DNA of 64,000 nt, taken from Tomitella gaofuii. Lineage in GTDB: Bacteria > Actinomycetota > Actinomycetes > Mycobacteriales > Mycobacteriaceae. The DNA lies in contig NZ_CP059900.1 in NCBI RefSeq assembly GCF_014126825.1, positions 1,674,001-1,738,000 of the forward strand, read 5' to 3'. Positions 20,237 to 29,626 of the stretch are shown here, piece by piece (position 1 is the stretch's first letter; each line of letters starts with the position of its first letter). The notes below the pieces were generated by a model. It did not search any database and was not told where the DNA came from. It saw nothing but the letters and a program-made list of their open reading frames with translations. Made by a program: the position numbers and the translations under genes.

Positions 20237-21869
20237 CAACGAGAGGCCGCAGCGTGAGCTCCGGGTTCTCCTTCTCGATGTACTGCAACCGCCACTTGTC
20301 GCTGAACAGCGCGAGGATGGCGCCGTCGGAACGGGTGAATACCTCGACGCCGCGCTGGCGGTCCAGTCCGGGCGCGGATTCCTTGTCGGTCTCGCGCGCG
20401 ACGGTGTAGCCGAGATTGTTCACGACGGTCTCCACGCCGAACTCGGCCTGCATCCGCGCGGTGACCACCTCGAACTGCATCGGGCCGACGGCGGCCATCA
20501 CCGGGGAGGCATCGCCACGGGCGTCGTTGCGCAGCACCTGGACCACGCCCTCGGTGTCGAGCTGGTCGATTGCCTTGCGGAATTGCTTGTACTTGCCGGC
20601 GCTGCGGGCGCTGATCATCGCGAAGTGTTCGGGCGCGAACGACGGGATGGGCGCGAACTCGACGCGCGGATCGCTGTAGAGGGTGTGCCCGGGGGCGAGC
20701 GCGTTGGCATTGACGAGGCCCACGATGTCGCCCGGGTAGGCGTCTTCGACGGTATTGCGGTCGCGTCCGAACACGGTGAGCGCGTACTTGGTGGCGAACG
20801 GGCGGCCGGTCTGCGCGTGCGTGACCACCATGCCCCGCTCGAATGTCCCGGAGACCACCCGCATGAACGCGAGCCTGTCGCGGTGTGCGGTGTCCATGCC
20901 CGCCTGCACCTTGAACACGACGGCGCTGAACGGGTCGCTCACCTGGCGTGACGTCCCGTCGACGCCTTCGCGTGCGCGCGGCGGCGGGGCGTAAGCGACG
21001 AGCGTGTCGAGGATCTGCCGCACGCCGAAATTCAGCATGGCCGACGCGAAGATCACCGGGGACGTCTGCCCGGCCAGGTACATCTCCTGGTCGTGGTCGG
21101 CCCCGGTCTCCGAGAGCAGCTCGCTCTCTTCGACGGCCGACTGCCACGCGTCGCCCTCGCGGGCCGCGGCGGCGTCGGCGTCCAGGTGCTCCTCGGGGGC
21201 GACGGTGGCGCCGCCGGAGGTGCGCGTGAAGCGGATGAAGCCTTCGTCGCTGCGGCGCAGCAGGCCGCGGAAATCGCCCGCGATGCCCACCGGCCAGTAC
21301 AGGGGGGTCGGGATGAGACCGATGCGCTCCTCGATCTCGTCGAGCAGCTCCAGCGGCGACCGGCCGGGCCGATCCCACTTGTTGATGACGGTGACCACCG
21401 GAATGCCGCGGTGCTTGCACACTTGGAAAAGTTTGAGCGTCTGCGGCTCGAGTCCCTTGCCCGCGTCGATGAGCATCACCGCGGCGTCGACGGCCGTGAG
21501 CACCCGGTAGGTGTCCTCGGAGAAATCGGAGTGGCCGGGGGTGTCGACGAGGTTGATCACGTGGTCGTCATAGGTGAATTGCAGGGCCGTCGAACTGACC
21601 GAGATGCCGCGGGCCTTCTCCATCTCCATCCAGTCCGACACCGTGGACTTGCGACCCGCCTTGCCGTGCACCGCGCCGGCCTCGGAGATCACCCGGGCGT
21701 GCAGCGCCAGCGCCTCGGTGAGCGTCGACTTGCCGGCGTCGGGGTGCGAGATCACCGCGAACGTGCGCCGGCGCCGCGCCTCGGCGCCCGCGCCGTCGCC
21801 AGGGGAGTGCGCCCCGCTCGCCGCCGTCGCGGGATCGGTGTTGAGGTGCGAGGCGTGCTCGGTGGTCAC
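20223..21869 (-). CDS. prfC: Peptide chain release factor 3 (GTPase)
   Basis: The product is 548 residues. GTG 21869 has an AAGGA site upstream and leaves a short disordered leader before the G domain. G1 is SHPDAGKSTLTEAL, G3 is DTPGHSDFSEDTYR and G4 is NKWD. RF3 recycles RF1/RF2 from post-termination ribosomes. The C-terminal domains (VEVFTRSDGAILALFSDKWRLQY) are complete. Actinobacteria do not all carry RF3, so its presence is a useful marker. The 3' end sits in a tandem repeat holding three in-frame stops. Confidence 0.93.
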   Translation of the reverse strand: MTTEHASHLNTDPATAASGAHSPGDGAGAEARRRRTFAVISHPDAGKSTLTEALALHARVISEAGAVHGKAGRKSTVSDWMEMEKARGISVSSTALQFTYDDHVINLVDTPGHSDFSEDTYRVLTAVDAAVMLIDAGKGLEPQTLKLFQVCKHRGIPVVTVINKWDRPGRSPLELLDEIEERIGLIPTPLYWPVGIAGDFRGLLRRSDEGFIRFTRTSGGATVAPEEHLDADAAAAREGDAWQSAVEESELLSETGADHDQEMYLAGQTSPVIFASAMLNFGVRQILDTLVAYAPPPRAREGVDGTSRQVSDPFSAVVFKVQAGMDTAHRDRLAFMRVVSGTFERGMVVTHAQTGRPFATKYALTVFGRDRNTVEDAYPGDIVGLVNANALAPGHTLYSDPRVEFAPIPSFAPEHFAMISARSAGKYKQFRKAIDQLDTEGVVQVLRNDARGDASPVMAAVGPMQFEVVTARMQAEFGVETVVNNLGYTVARETDKESAPGLDRQRGVEVFTRSDGAILALFSDKWRLQYIEKENPELTLRPLVAASD

Positions 21870-22068
21870 CGGGGGTCCTTCCGGGATAGCGGGTGGTGCG
21901 GCACCGGCGGTGCGGCATGCGCTGATGCGCTGCACCGGGGACGGTGATGGCGCGCGGCAGGTCTCTCAGCGGGGTCCGCTCTCGGTGGAATCCGTCCGCG
22001 GCGGCCCTGGCGAACCGCGTTCCGCGCAGCCGTCGGCCGAGTTTACCCGGCGCTGGGGACGTTGCGGT

Positions 22069-22698
22069 TCACGCCCCGTGCAGGCGGTTCTGCGCGAAGC
22101 CGAGCCCCCGCTCGGCCACGAGCTCTGCGGCATCGGCGGCCTCCTCGCAGAACACGCCGAGCTCTTTGCGTTCTGCCGCCGAGAACGGCTTGAGGACGTA
22201 GGAGGCCGGATCCATCCGCCCGGGCGGGCGCCCGATGCCCGCGCGCACGCGCAGGTAGTCGCGTGTGCCCAGCGACGACGACACCGAGCGCAGTCCGTTG
22301 TGTCCGCCTTCGCCGCCACCGGATTTCACCCGGACCGTGCCGAAGTCCAGGTCCAGCTCGTCGTGCACGACGAGGACCCTGTCCGCGGGCACGGAGAAGA
22401 ACTTGGCCGCGGCCGCCACCTGCCGCCCGGAGACGTTCATGAACGCGCGGGGCTTGACCACGGTCACGGGGCGCCCCGCCAGGCGGCCCTGCGCGATCTG
22501 CGCTCCGCTGCGCTTGTGCACCGTGAACCGCGCGGACATGCGGTCGGCGAGCACGTCTGCCACCAGAGAACCGATGTTGTGCCGGGTGCGCTCGTACTCA
22601 GGGCCCGGATTGCCCAGCCCCGCGATGACCAGGGGACGGGTGTCCGGGCCGTCGGGGTCGGTGATGGCGGATCCCAGCGTGTTCACGGGGAGCATCAT
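22069..22698 (-). CDS. pth: Peptidyl-tRNA hydrolase
   Basis: The product is 209 residues. The core contains [21 protein letters not shown] with the catalytic His, [10 protein letters not shown] with the substrate-binding Asn, and [11 protein letters not shown] with the activating Asp. It frees tRNA from stalled peptides. It lies downstream of rplY but is separated from it by a strong hairpin, so it probably has its own promoter. The rplY-pth pairing matches Rv1015c-Rv1014c. Confidence 0.96.
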   Translation of the reverse strand: MMLPVNTLGSAITDPDGPDTRPLVIAGLGNPGPEYERTRHNIGSLVADVLADRMSARFTVHKRSGAQIAQGRLAGRPVTVVKPRAFMNVSGRQVAAAAKFFSVPADRVLVVHDELDLDFGTVRVKSGGGEGGHNGLRSVSSSLGTRDYLRVRAGIGRPPGRMDPASYVLKPFSAAERKELGVFCEEAADAAELVAERGLGFAQNRLHGA

Positions 22699-22735
22699 CG
22701 CATCCCGGCCTCCCGGTGCCGCATCCCGATAGCAC

Positions 22736-22784
22736 GCGACGACGGTGTCCCGCCCCCAGGCGGGGGACGGGACACCGTCGTCGC
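22736..22784 (-). terminator. Intrinsic-type terminator between rplY and pth
   Basis: GCGACGACGGTGTCCCG pairs with CGGGACACCGTCGTCGC, and the stem extends by five more G-C pairs next to a single bulge. It is very stable and sits 27 bases after the rplY stop. No long T run follows, as is usual in high-GC actinobacteria. Confidence 0.75.
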
Positions 22785-22811
22785 GTAATGGCTGTCAGGT
22801 GAAGGGCCGGG

Positions 22812-23414
22812 TCACTCCGCGGCGGCCTCGCCCGCCTCGCCCTCGGCGGCCTCGTCCTCGTCGGGCGCGGACCGCTGCTCGGCGACGTTCACCAGCAGAA
22901 GCTCGGCGTCGTCTTCGAGCTCGGTGCCCGCGGGAATCTGCACGTCGCCGGCGACGACCTGGGCCCCGACCTCGGCGCCCTCGATCGAGACCTCGATCTC
23001 CTCGGGGATGGACAGGGCGTCGGCCTGCAGGCGCAGCGTGGTGACTTCGTGGAAGACGATGGTGCCGGGCGCGGCTTCGCCGGTGACGACCAGCGGAACC
23101 TCGACGACGACCTTCTCGCCGCGCTTGACGGTGAGCAGGTCGGCGTGCTCGATGTAGTTGCGCACGGGGTGGATCCTGACCTCCTTGGTCAGGGCCATGT
23201 GCTCCTTGCCGTCGATGTCCAGCGTGACGATGGCGTTGGTGCCGTGATTGCGCACGACCGCGGCGAACTCGAGGGAGGGGAGGTTCAGGTGGATCGGGTC
23301 GGCCCCGTGGCCGTAAAGGACGGCCGGAACCAGGCCTTCGCGGCGGGCGCGGCGCGAGGGACCCTTACCGAACTCGGTGCGGGGCGTGGCGGCGATGCGC
23401 AGTTTGTCGGCCAT
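22812..23414 (-). CDS. rplY: 50S ribosomal protein L25/general stress protein Ctc
   Basis: The product is 200 residues from ATG 23414, with AAGGAG upstream. The N-terminal 5S-rRNA-binding L25 domain (RTEFGKGPSRRARREGLVPAVLYG) is followed by the C-terminal TL5/CTC beta domain and an acidic Glu/Ala tail. The long form is the norm in actinobacteria. Transcription ends at the hairpin just downstream. About 215 bases separate it from the SDR gene upstream and hold its promoter region. Confidence 0.95.
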   Translation of the reverse strand: MADKLRIAATPRTEFGKGPSRRARREGLVPAVLYGHGADPIHLNLPSLEFAAVVRNHGTNAIVTLDIDGKEHMALTKEVRIHPVRNYIEHADLLTVKRGEKVVVEVPLVVTGEAAPGTIVFHEVTTLRLQADALSIPEEIEVSIEGAEVGAQVVAGDVQIPAGTELEDDAELLLVNVAEQRSAPDEDEAAEGEAGEAAAE

Positions 23415-23630
23415 CGGTGTCTCCTTGGAAGAAGTGCGGTTGCGGGGTGCTCGGCTGCGAGCGCCGACCGCGCGCCGCGCCGCGCACCGGACACACCGGT
23501 GACACCGCTGGTCGCGTCGATAACGGTCCGCCCGGGCCGGTGATCGGCCGCGAGCCACCCTCGCCGAGACAACGTCGATGAGAATACCCGGTGGCGCGGG
23601 TCCGCGAGTGAGTGGGCCCGCGGGCCCCGG

Positions 23631-24572
23631 TCACAGCGGGAACTCTGTGCCCGTCAGCTTCTCGGACAGCGCCCACAGGCGCGCCGCGGCGGCCTCGTCC
23701 AGCGCGCGCACGGAGCGGCCGACGGCGGTGGGCGCGCCGCGCAACTGGAACAGCCCGCGGGGGCCGACGTACGTGTCGCCGGGGACGTCCTCGACGGCCG
23801 CGAACAGCGTGGGCAGGGCGCCGCCGCCGGCGTCCTGCCCGACGAACCTGCTGCCGAACCGGAACAGCGCCGTCGCGCCGGGGACGGACAGCTGGTCGCC
23901 GAGCCCGGTCGACGAGGCGCCGGGATGCGCGGCCACCGAGCGCACCGGGGAACCGACATCGGCGAGCCGGCGCTGCAGGTGCGCCGCGCACAGCAGGTTC
24001 GCCAGCTTCGCCTGACCATACGCCCGGGCCCGAGAGTAGGGACGGCGCTCGTAGTTGAGGTCGTCCAGGTCGAGCCGCCCCGCCCGCTCCGCCAGCGACG
24101 CCACCGTCACCACCCGGTCGCGCACGTGCGGCAGGAGCAGATTGGTCAGAGCGAAGTGGCCCAGGTGGTTGGTCCCCATCTGCATCTCGAAACCGTCGGC
24201 AGTGCGCTGCAGCGGCGGCGTCATCACTCCGGCGTTGTTCACGAGCACGTCGATCGGGCCGGTCCAGTCCTGCGCGAACCTGCGTACGGATGCGAGATCC
24301 GCCAGGTCCAGCGCCCGGACCGAGACCGCGCCCGGCGCCGGCCAGGGTGCGCCGCGCGGGCGCGCGGCGATGGCATCGGCGACGGCGCGGCCCTTGACCT
24401 CGTTGCGCACGGCCAGCGTGACGTCCGCGCCGGCCGCGTACAGGGCTGCCGCCGTCTCGAGGCCGATTCCGCTGGTGGCACCGGTGACAACGAACGTCCT
24501 GCCCGTCAGCGCCGGAACGTCACGCGCGGACCACCTGCCACCGCGCCGGACCCGTGCGGGGCCCCGTTTCAC
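23631..24572 (-). CDS. SDR-family oxidoreductase (protochlorophyllide reductase/retinol dehydrogenase-like)
   Basis: The product is 313 residues. The cofactor motif is VVTGATSGIGLETAAAL, followed by DVLVNNAGVMTPP, MGTNHLGHFALTNLLLP and the catalytic Y-G-Q-A-K. Such SDRs reduce hydrophobic carbonyls, but the substrate is unknown. Its start overlaps the stop of the arsC-like gene by four bases (ATGA), so the two are cotranscribed. The Arg after the glycine motif (AVRNEVKG) suggests NADP(H). Confidence 0.8.
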   Translation of the reverse strand: MKRGPARVRRGGRWSARDVPALTGRTFVVTGATSGIGLETAAALYAAGADVTLAVRNEVKGRAVADAIAARPRGAPWPAPGAVSVRALDLADLASVRRFAQDWTGPIDVLVNNAGVMTPPLQRTADGFEMQMGTNHLGHFALTNLLLPHVRDRVVTVASLAERAGRLDLDDLNYERRPYSRARAYGQAKLANLLCAAHLQRRLADVGSPVRSVAAHPGASSTGLGDQLSVPGATALFRFGSRFVGQDAGGGALPTLFAAVEDVPGDTYVGPRGLFQLRGAPTAVGRSVRALDEAAAARLWALSEKLTGTEFPL

Positions 24573-24928
24573 CGGGGCAGGATCTCCTCGACGTTCTGGA
24601 TGGGCCGTGCCAGCCGGACCCCGAGGTCCGTCACCACCAGCGGGCGCTCGATGAGGATCGGATGGGCGGCCATCGCGTCGAGCAATGCGTCGTCATCGGC
24701 ATCCGCGAGGCCGAGCTCCTTGTAGACGGCCTCCTTGGTGCGGATCGCCTGGCGCGGGGTCAGACCCGCCTTCTCGATGAGCCGGGCGAGCTCGCTGCGG
24801 GTGGGCGGCGTGTCGAGATACTTGACGATCGTGGGCTCGATGCCGTTGTCCCGCAGCAATTGGAGGGTGTTCCGGGAGGTGCTGCAGCGCGGGTTGTGGT
24901 AGATCGTCGCGGACGTGTCGTCGGACAT
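24569..24928 (-). CDS. ArsC-family (glutaredoxin-type) arsenate reductase-like protein
   Basis: The product is 119 residues with the thioredoxin-like ArsC fold. IYHNPRCSTSRNTLQLL carries the single active Cys, and LIERPLVVTDLGVRLARP holds the conserved Arg-Pro region. Classical ArsC reduces arsenate with glutaredoxin or mycothiol systems. There is no arsenite pump or ArsR next to it, so a role outside arsenic resistance is possible. It is coupled to the SDR gene downstream. Confidence 0.85.
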   Translation of the reverse strand: MSDDTSATIYHNPRCSTSRNTLQLLRDNGIEPTIVKYLDTPPTRSELARLIEKAGLTPRQAIRTKEAVYKELGLADADDDALLDAMAAHPILIERPLVVTDLGVRLARPIQNVEEILPR

Positions 24929-24982
24929 GGAACCTCCTGGTGTGGGGCGTGCGGAGCCGCTGCGGATGCCGTCGGAACAACC

Positions 24983-26506
24983 CTAGCGGGCGGCCGCGGC
25001 GCTGAGTCCGGCCCGGCGGCCGAAGTAGCTGCCGTCGCCCAGCGACGCGCCGCTCGCGTAGCCCCAGGCGGCGAGGCCCGACGTGCACCGGCCCGCGGCG
25101 AACAGGCCCGGCACGGGGTCGCCGTCCACGTGCAGCACCCGGGAGTCGGGGTCGGTGCGCAGCCCGCCCAGGGCGAAGCCGCCGGTGCGTCCGCGCAGGT
25201 CGATGACGGCGATGTTGCCCTCGAGGGGACGCAGCCACTGCGCGTCCTTCCCGAACATCGGGTCCTCGCCGCGCGCCGCGTGCCGGTTGTACAACGCCAC
25301 CGTCGCCTGCAAGGAACCTTCGGGCAGTCCCGCCTCCGACTCGACTTCCGCGACCGTCTCGCCCACCCACTTCGGGCGGAAACGCAGAAACGGGGTGGCG
25401 CTGACGGTGGTTCCCGCCTCCTCGTATGCGCGTTCGTCGATGACGAGGTAGGCCTCGTTGCCCTGGTGCAGTGCCATCTCCTGGCCGATGCGCCCCGGGT
25501 AGGTGTCCTCCGTGACGAAGCGTTGGCCGCGCCCGTTGACGAGGATGCCGCGCACCATCATCTGCGGGTCGCAGTGGATCGCCACCTCGGCGGCGTCCAT
25601 GTGCATCAGGTCGGCGCCGACGGCCTGGCCCATCCGGATGGCGCGGCCGTCGTGCTGCTCCACCGCCGAGCCGGGGCGGCCGGCGAGCAGTGGCACGTGC
25701 GCGCGCATCATCGCGTCGTTGTAGGTGAAGCTGCCGGCGGCCAGCACCACGCCGCGGCGGGCCCGCACAGTCATTTCGGCACCGAAGCGCGTGCCGACGA
25801 CCCCGACGACCCTGTCGGAGCCGTCAGCGTCGGCGGACACGACGAGGCGGCGGGTCGTCACGTCGTACTCGCTGCGCACGCCCAGCTCGGCGATGCGCTC
25901 GGACAGCGGGGTCATGAGCATCAGCCCCGCGCTCTGCTCGCCGGCCTTCTTCGCGCTCATCTGCGGCACGTGGCCGCGCGGGGCCGGCGTGGTGACGGTG
26001 TTGAACGGTGCCGCATTCTCCCCGCCCGTATACATCAGGCCGTCGTCGGCCGGGGGCTCCCAGCCGGGCTCGCCGAAGAAGGCGGGCTTGAAGCGCACCC
26101 CTGCGTCCACCAGCCAGTCGTAGTGAGCGACGCTGCCTTCGCAGTAGGCGTCGATCTTCGCCTGGTCCGCCCCGGGGCCCATCGCGGCCGACAGGAACGC
26201 CTTCATATTCTCGACGTCGTCGTCGAAACCCAGCTCGCGCTGCAGCCCAGTGCCGCCGCCCATGTAGATGAACCCGCCGGCCAGGGCCGCGGCACCGCCC
26301 CATCCGCCGGCGCGCTCGAGGATCACGACCTCCGCGCCCGCCCTGGCCGCCTCGATCGCCGCGCAAGCGCCCGCGATGCCGTAGCCCACGACCACGACGT
26401 CGGCCTCGATGTCCCACTCGGGGGCGTCGACGAGGGCGCCGATGCGCAGGGGGCGGACCGATTCGGGCGAGACCGGCGCGCCGGTGCGCGGTGCGGTGTG
26501 CATCAT
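24983..26506 (-). CDS. FAD-binding oxidoreductase, KstD/fumarate-reductase flavoprotein-like
   Basis: The product is 507 residues. The N-terminal dinucleotide fold reads DVVVVGYGIAGACAAIEAARAGAEVVILE, and the C-terminal FAD-closing motif is PVPGLFAAGRCTSGLAAWGYASGASLGDGSYFGRRAG. The length and the GGFIYMGGGT and ANP/MMVRGILVNGRGQRF segments resemble 3-ketosteroid delta1-dehydrogenase and related flavoproteins. No steroid genes are adjacent, so the substrate is uncertain. The start is ATG 26506 or the next ATG. No Shine-Dalgarno is visible but GATATAC lies just upstream, so a leaderless message is possible. It is divergent from egtA. Confidence 0.78.
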   Translation of the reverse strand: MMHTAPRTGAPVSPESVRPLRIGALVDAPEWDIEADVVVVGYGIAGACAAIEAARAGAEVVILERAGGWGGAAALAGGFIYMGGGTGLQRELGFDDDVENMKAFLSAAMGPGADQAKIDAYCEGSVAHYDWLVDAGVRFKPAFFGEPGWEPPADDGLMYTGGENAAPFNTVTTPAPRGHVPQMSAKKAGEQSAGLMLMTPLSERIAELGVRSEYDVTTRRLVVSADADGSDRVVGVVGTRFGAEMTVRARRGVVLAAGSFTYNDAMMRAHVPLLAGRPGSAVEQHDGRAIRMGQAVGADLMHMDAAEVAIHCDPQMMVRGILVNGRGQRFVTEDTYPGRIGQEMALHQGNEAYLVIDERAYEEAGTTVSATPFLRFRPKWVGETVAEVESEAGLPEGSLQATVALYNRHAARGEDPMFGKDAQWLRPLEGNIAVIDLRGRTGGFALGGLRTDPDSRVLHVDGDPVPGLFAAGRCTSGLAAWGYASGASLGDGSYFGRRAGLSAAAAR

Positions 26507-26710
26507 GCAACGGGTATATCCGAGCCGCCGTCGAAGTGCGGAGGGGGTCTCCCGTGCACTGAGATCGGTCGCGGGGACGGGTGTCGGTGAATACGGCGGG
26601 AGCCGCCGGGGTAGGACTGGTCGATGATGCTCGGATCGCCCCGCCCGGGGCCGCGGACGGTTACTGTCGGTGGGGACCCGCGTTCGCGTGAATCGAGGCG
26701 CCCAACTGAG

Positions 26711-28197
26711 ATGTCCCACCCCACCGAAACGACGCACCCCACCGGATCGGCCGGGCCGACCGTAGCCGGCCGGACGGCCGGGGCAGGACACCGCGACGCT
26801 CCGGCCACCGCGGACGAAGGGCGCGCGCCTGTCGCGGCGGATACCGCCCGGGACCGCATCGTCCAGCGGTGCTTCGGACTGCGCCCGCCGCGCCTGGTCG
26901 GCGCTGAACTCGAGTGGTGCACCCGGACCGCGACGGGGAGCAGGCCCGCGGCTGCGCACCTGGTGGAGGCGCTGGGCGCGCACGCCCCCCGCAGCATCGC
27001 CCCGGGGTCGCCGCATACGCCACTGCCGGCCGGGGGCGCGGTCACTGTCGAACCGGGCGGGCAGGTGGAGATATCCAGCCTTCCGCTGGCAGACGTCGAC
27101 GGGCTCTGCGCCGCGTTGGCCGCGGACGCTGCGGCGCTGCGCACGCTGCTCGGCGCCCGGGGCATCGAGATGCTCCCGGGCGCCGTCGACCATGTACGGG
27201 AGCCTTCCCGCATCCTGACTGTGCCGCGCTACGCGGCCATGCAGGAGCGCTTCGACCGGAGAGGCCCGCGGGGGGCGCAGATGATGTGCAACACCGCGGC
27301 CATCCACGTGAGCGTCGATTGCGGGGCCCACCGCGAGGATCTGGCGCTGCGGTGGCGGATGCTCAATGCGGTGGGGCCCGCGCTGGTGGCGGCGTTCGCC
27401 GACGGTGGCTCCACTGCGGGCGCCGAAGACGGGCACGGAGGTAGCGCACCCGTCGGGCCGATGGGCGTCGGAACGCATGCGCACCTGGCTGACACTCGAC
27501 CCGTCCCGTACCGGGCTCGACGCCGCGGCGCCCGGGGCGTCCGCCGACCCCGTCGCCTCCTACACCCGGTGGGCGCTGGGAGCGCCGCTGCTGTGCGTCC
27601 GGCGTGGGAACGGCGATTGGTCCGTCCCCGGTGACGTGACCTTCCGCCCAGTGGATCGCGGGTGACGCCGGCGCGCCGGACCGCGAGCCCACGATCGCCG
27701 ACCTCGACTACCACCTCACCACCCTCTTTCCGCCGGTGCGCCCGTGCGGGCATCTCGAGGTGCGCTACCTCGACGCACAGCCGGCGGGACCCCGCGGCGG
27801 GCCAGGAGAGGAATTCTGGCGGGCGCCGGTCGCCGTGGTCGCCGCGCTGGCCGGAACGCCGGACGCCGCGCGGCGGGCGGCTGCGATCGCGGAATCGACG
27901 CGCGGGGAGTGGCGTCGCGCGGCACGCCACGGCCTCGCCGACGCAGAGTTGCGGGAGACCGCGCGCGCGTTGCTCGACCTCGCGGCCGAGGCGGCCTCCG
28001 GCGTCCGCGCGGCGGAGACGACGGCGGCGATCGAGTCGGCGGCCCGGCGCATCCCGGGCCGGGCCGGGCCCCCCGGCCCCCGCACGCGCCGGAGAAGCGT
28101 CGACGGTGGAAACCGGTGCCGCATTGCGGGCCGCATGCCGTCGAGCGCTGGAACGGGCCCGCAGCCGGACGCGGGTCCTCACGGACATTCCCGATGA
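26711..28197 (+). pseudogene. egtA: Glutamate-cysteine ligase EgtA (ergothioneine pathway), two frameshifts
   Basis: EgtA makes gamma-glutamylcysteine for ergothioneine. The protein is recognisable in three frames. The first runs to about 27450 (GAELEWCTRT, VTVEPGGQVEISSLPL, CNTAAIHVSVDCG). The second spans about 27460-27645 (ASERMRTWLTLDPSRT, YTRWALGAPLLCVR). The third follows from about 27650 (QWIAGDAGAPDREPTIADLDYHLTTLFPPVRP, GHLEVRYLDAQ). Removing one C at 27647-27649 joins the last two exactly. The first junction needs one base less near 27440-27460. The tail overlaps egtB by about 90 bases. The otherwise intact motifs point to sequence errors. Confidence 0.8.
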
Positions 28198-29626
28198 TCA
28201 ACTGACGGCGCAGCATTCCGAACTCATGTCGCCACTGGTGTGGGACCTGGCGCATATCGGCAACCAGGAGGACCGGTGGCTGGTGCGCGCCGCGGGCCGG
28301 CGCGCTGCCACCCCGGCACGCACCGGAGGCCATGATCCGTCCGGTCCGGACGGTGCACCTGGCCCGGATGCGGTGTCCGGTCTGGATGCGGTGTCCGGTC
28401 TGGATGCGGTGTCCGGTCTGGATGCGGTGTCCGGTCTGGATGACCTATACGACGCTTTCCAGCATCCCCGCAGCACGCGTCCGTCGCTTCCGATCCTGGG
28501 ACCGGCGGAGGCGCGTGCCTATACCGAGTCCGTCAGGACCCGCGCATTCGACGTGCTCGATCACAGCGGGTTCGACGGCGACGCGCTCACCGCGGACGGC
28601 TTCGTGTTCGGCATGGTCGCACAGCATGAGCAGCAGCACGACGAGACCATGCTCGCCACCCATCAGTTGCGCACGGGGCCGGCGCTGCTGCACGCCCCGG
28701 CGGCCCCGCGCGCCCGCGCGACCGCAGGTCCCGTTGCCGCCGACCACGATCCGGCCGTTGTCGATTCCGCGTCCGAGGTCGTCGTGCCCGGGGGCGCGTT
28801 CACCATGGGCACCGACGGCACGGCCGGGCCGGAATCGTGGGCGCTGGACAACGAACGCCCGGCGCACCGTGTGGAAGTCGCCGCGTTCGCCATCGAGGCG
28901 CTGCCCGTGACCAACCGCCGGTATGCGCGCTTCATCGCCGACGGCGGCTACCGGCGCCGCGCGTTGTGGTCCGAGCGGGGATGGCGCCACCGTGTGGAGG
29001 AGGGGCTGGAGGCGCCGCAGTTCTGGAGCCGCGACGGCGACGGCCGTTGGCTGCGCCGCCGGTTCGGGGTGACGGTGGAGCTCGAGCCGGACGAGCCGGT
29101 GGTGCACGTGAGCTACTTCGAGGCGCAGGCGTTCGCGGCGTGGGCCGGGAAGCGGCTGCCCACCGAGGCCGAGTGGGAGAAGGCCGCACGACACGACGCG
29201 GTGGCCGGGCGTTCGCGCCCCTATCCCTGGGGAGACGCCGAGCCCACCGAGCACCACGCGAATCTGGGGCAACGGCATCTGTCGCCCGCCGGGGTGGGTG
29301 CCTACCCGGCCGGGGCCACCGCGTCCGGAATCCACCAGCTCATCGGCGACGTGTGGGAGTGGACCTCGTCCGGCTTCGAGGCCTATCCGGGCTTTCGGGC
29401 CTTCCCGTACCGCGAGTACTCGGAGGTGTTCTTCGGGGGCGACTACAGGGTGCTGCGCGGCGGCTCGTTCGGCACGGACGCGGTCGCCTGCCGCGGCACG
29501 TTCCGCAACTGGGACCACCCCATGCGGCGGCAGATCTTCGCGGGCATCCGGCTCGCACGCGACTGCCCGGCGAAACACGGCGACGGCACCGCCGCAGCTC
29601 CCGACACCGACGGTGCGCGCGGCTGA
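28106..29626 (+). CDS. egtB: Hercynine oxygenase EgtB (sulfoxide synthase)
   Basis: EgtB couples gamma-glutamylcysteine (or cysteine) to hercynine with O2 at a non-haem iron. The N-terminal DinB domain supplies iron ligands: MSPLVWDLAHIGNQE (first His) and AQHEQQHDETML (HxxxH motif). The C-terminal FGE-sulfatase domain begins at VVVPGGAFTMGTDG and ends with RRQIFAGIRLARDC. The start is GTG 28106, which places the first helix as in homologues. An 18-base unit repeated four times (28373-28444) inserts D-A-V-S-G-L repeats in the linker before the second DinB helices. The stop overlaps the egtC start. Confidence 0.93.
   Translation: METGAALRAACRRALERARSRTRVLTDIPDDQLTAQHSELMSPLVWDLAHIGNQEDRWLVRAAGRRAATPARTGGHDPSGPDGAPGPDAVSGLDAVSGLDAVSGLDAVSGLDDLYDAFQHPRSTRPSLPILGPAEARAYTESVRTRAFDVLDHSGFDGDALTADGFVFGMVAQHEQQHDETMLATHQLRTGPALLHAPAAPRARATAGPVAADHDPAVVDSASEVVVPGGAFTMGTDGTAGPESWALDNERPAHRVEVAAFAIEALPVTNRRYARFIADGGYRRRALWSERGWRHRVEEGLEAPQFWSRDGDGRWLRRRFGVTVELEPDEPVVHVSYFEAQAFAAWAGKRLPTEAEWEKAARHDAVAGRSRPYPWGDAEPTEHHANLGQRHLSPAGVGAYPAGATASGIHQLIGDVWEWTSSGFEAYPGFRAFPYREYSEVFFGGDYRVLRGGSFGTDAVACRGTFRNWDHPMRRQIFAGIRLARDCPAKHGDGTAAAPDTDGARG
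28373..28444 (+). repeat. Four-copy 18-base in-frame tandem repeat inside egtB
   Basis: GATGCGGTGTCCGGTCTG is repeated four times head to tail, with identical copies after the first, then diverges into GATGAC. It keeps the frame and encodes D-A-V-S-G-L units after a Gly/Pro-rich linker. Identity of the copies suggests recent expansion and likely length variation between strains. Confidence 0.85.

Noticed and set aside
28373-28444. CRISPR-like array
   Set aside because: The repeats are contiguous, 18 bases, without spacers and in frame within egtB. No CRISPR array is seen anywhere in the window.
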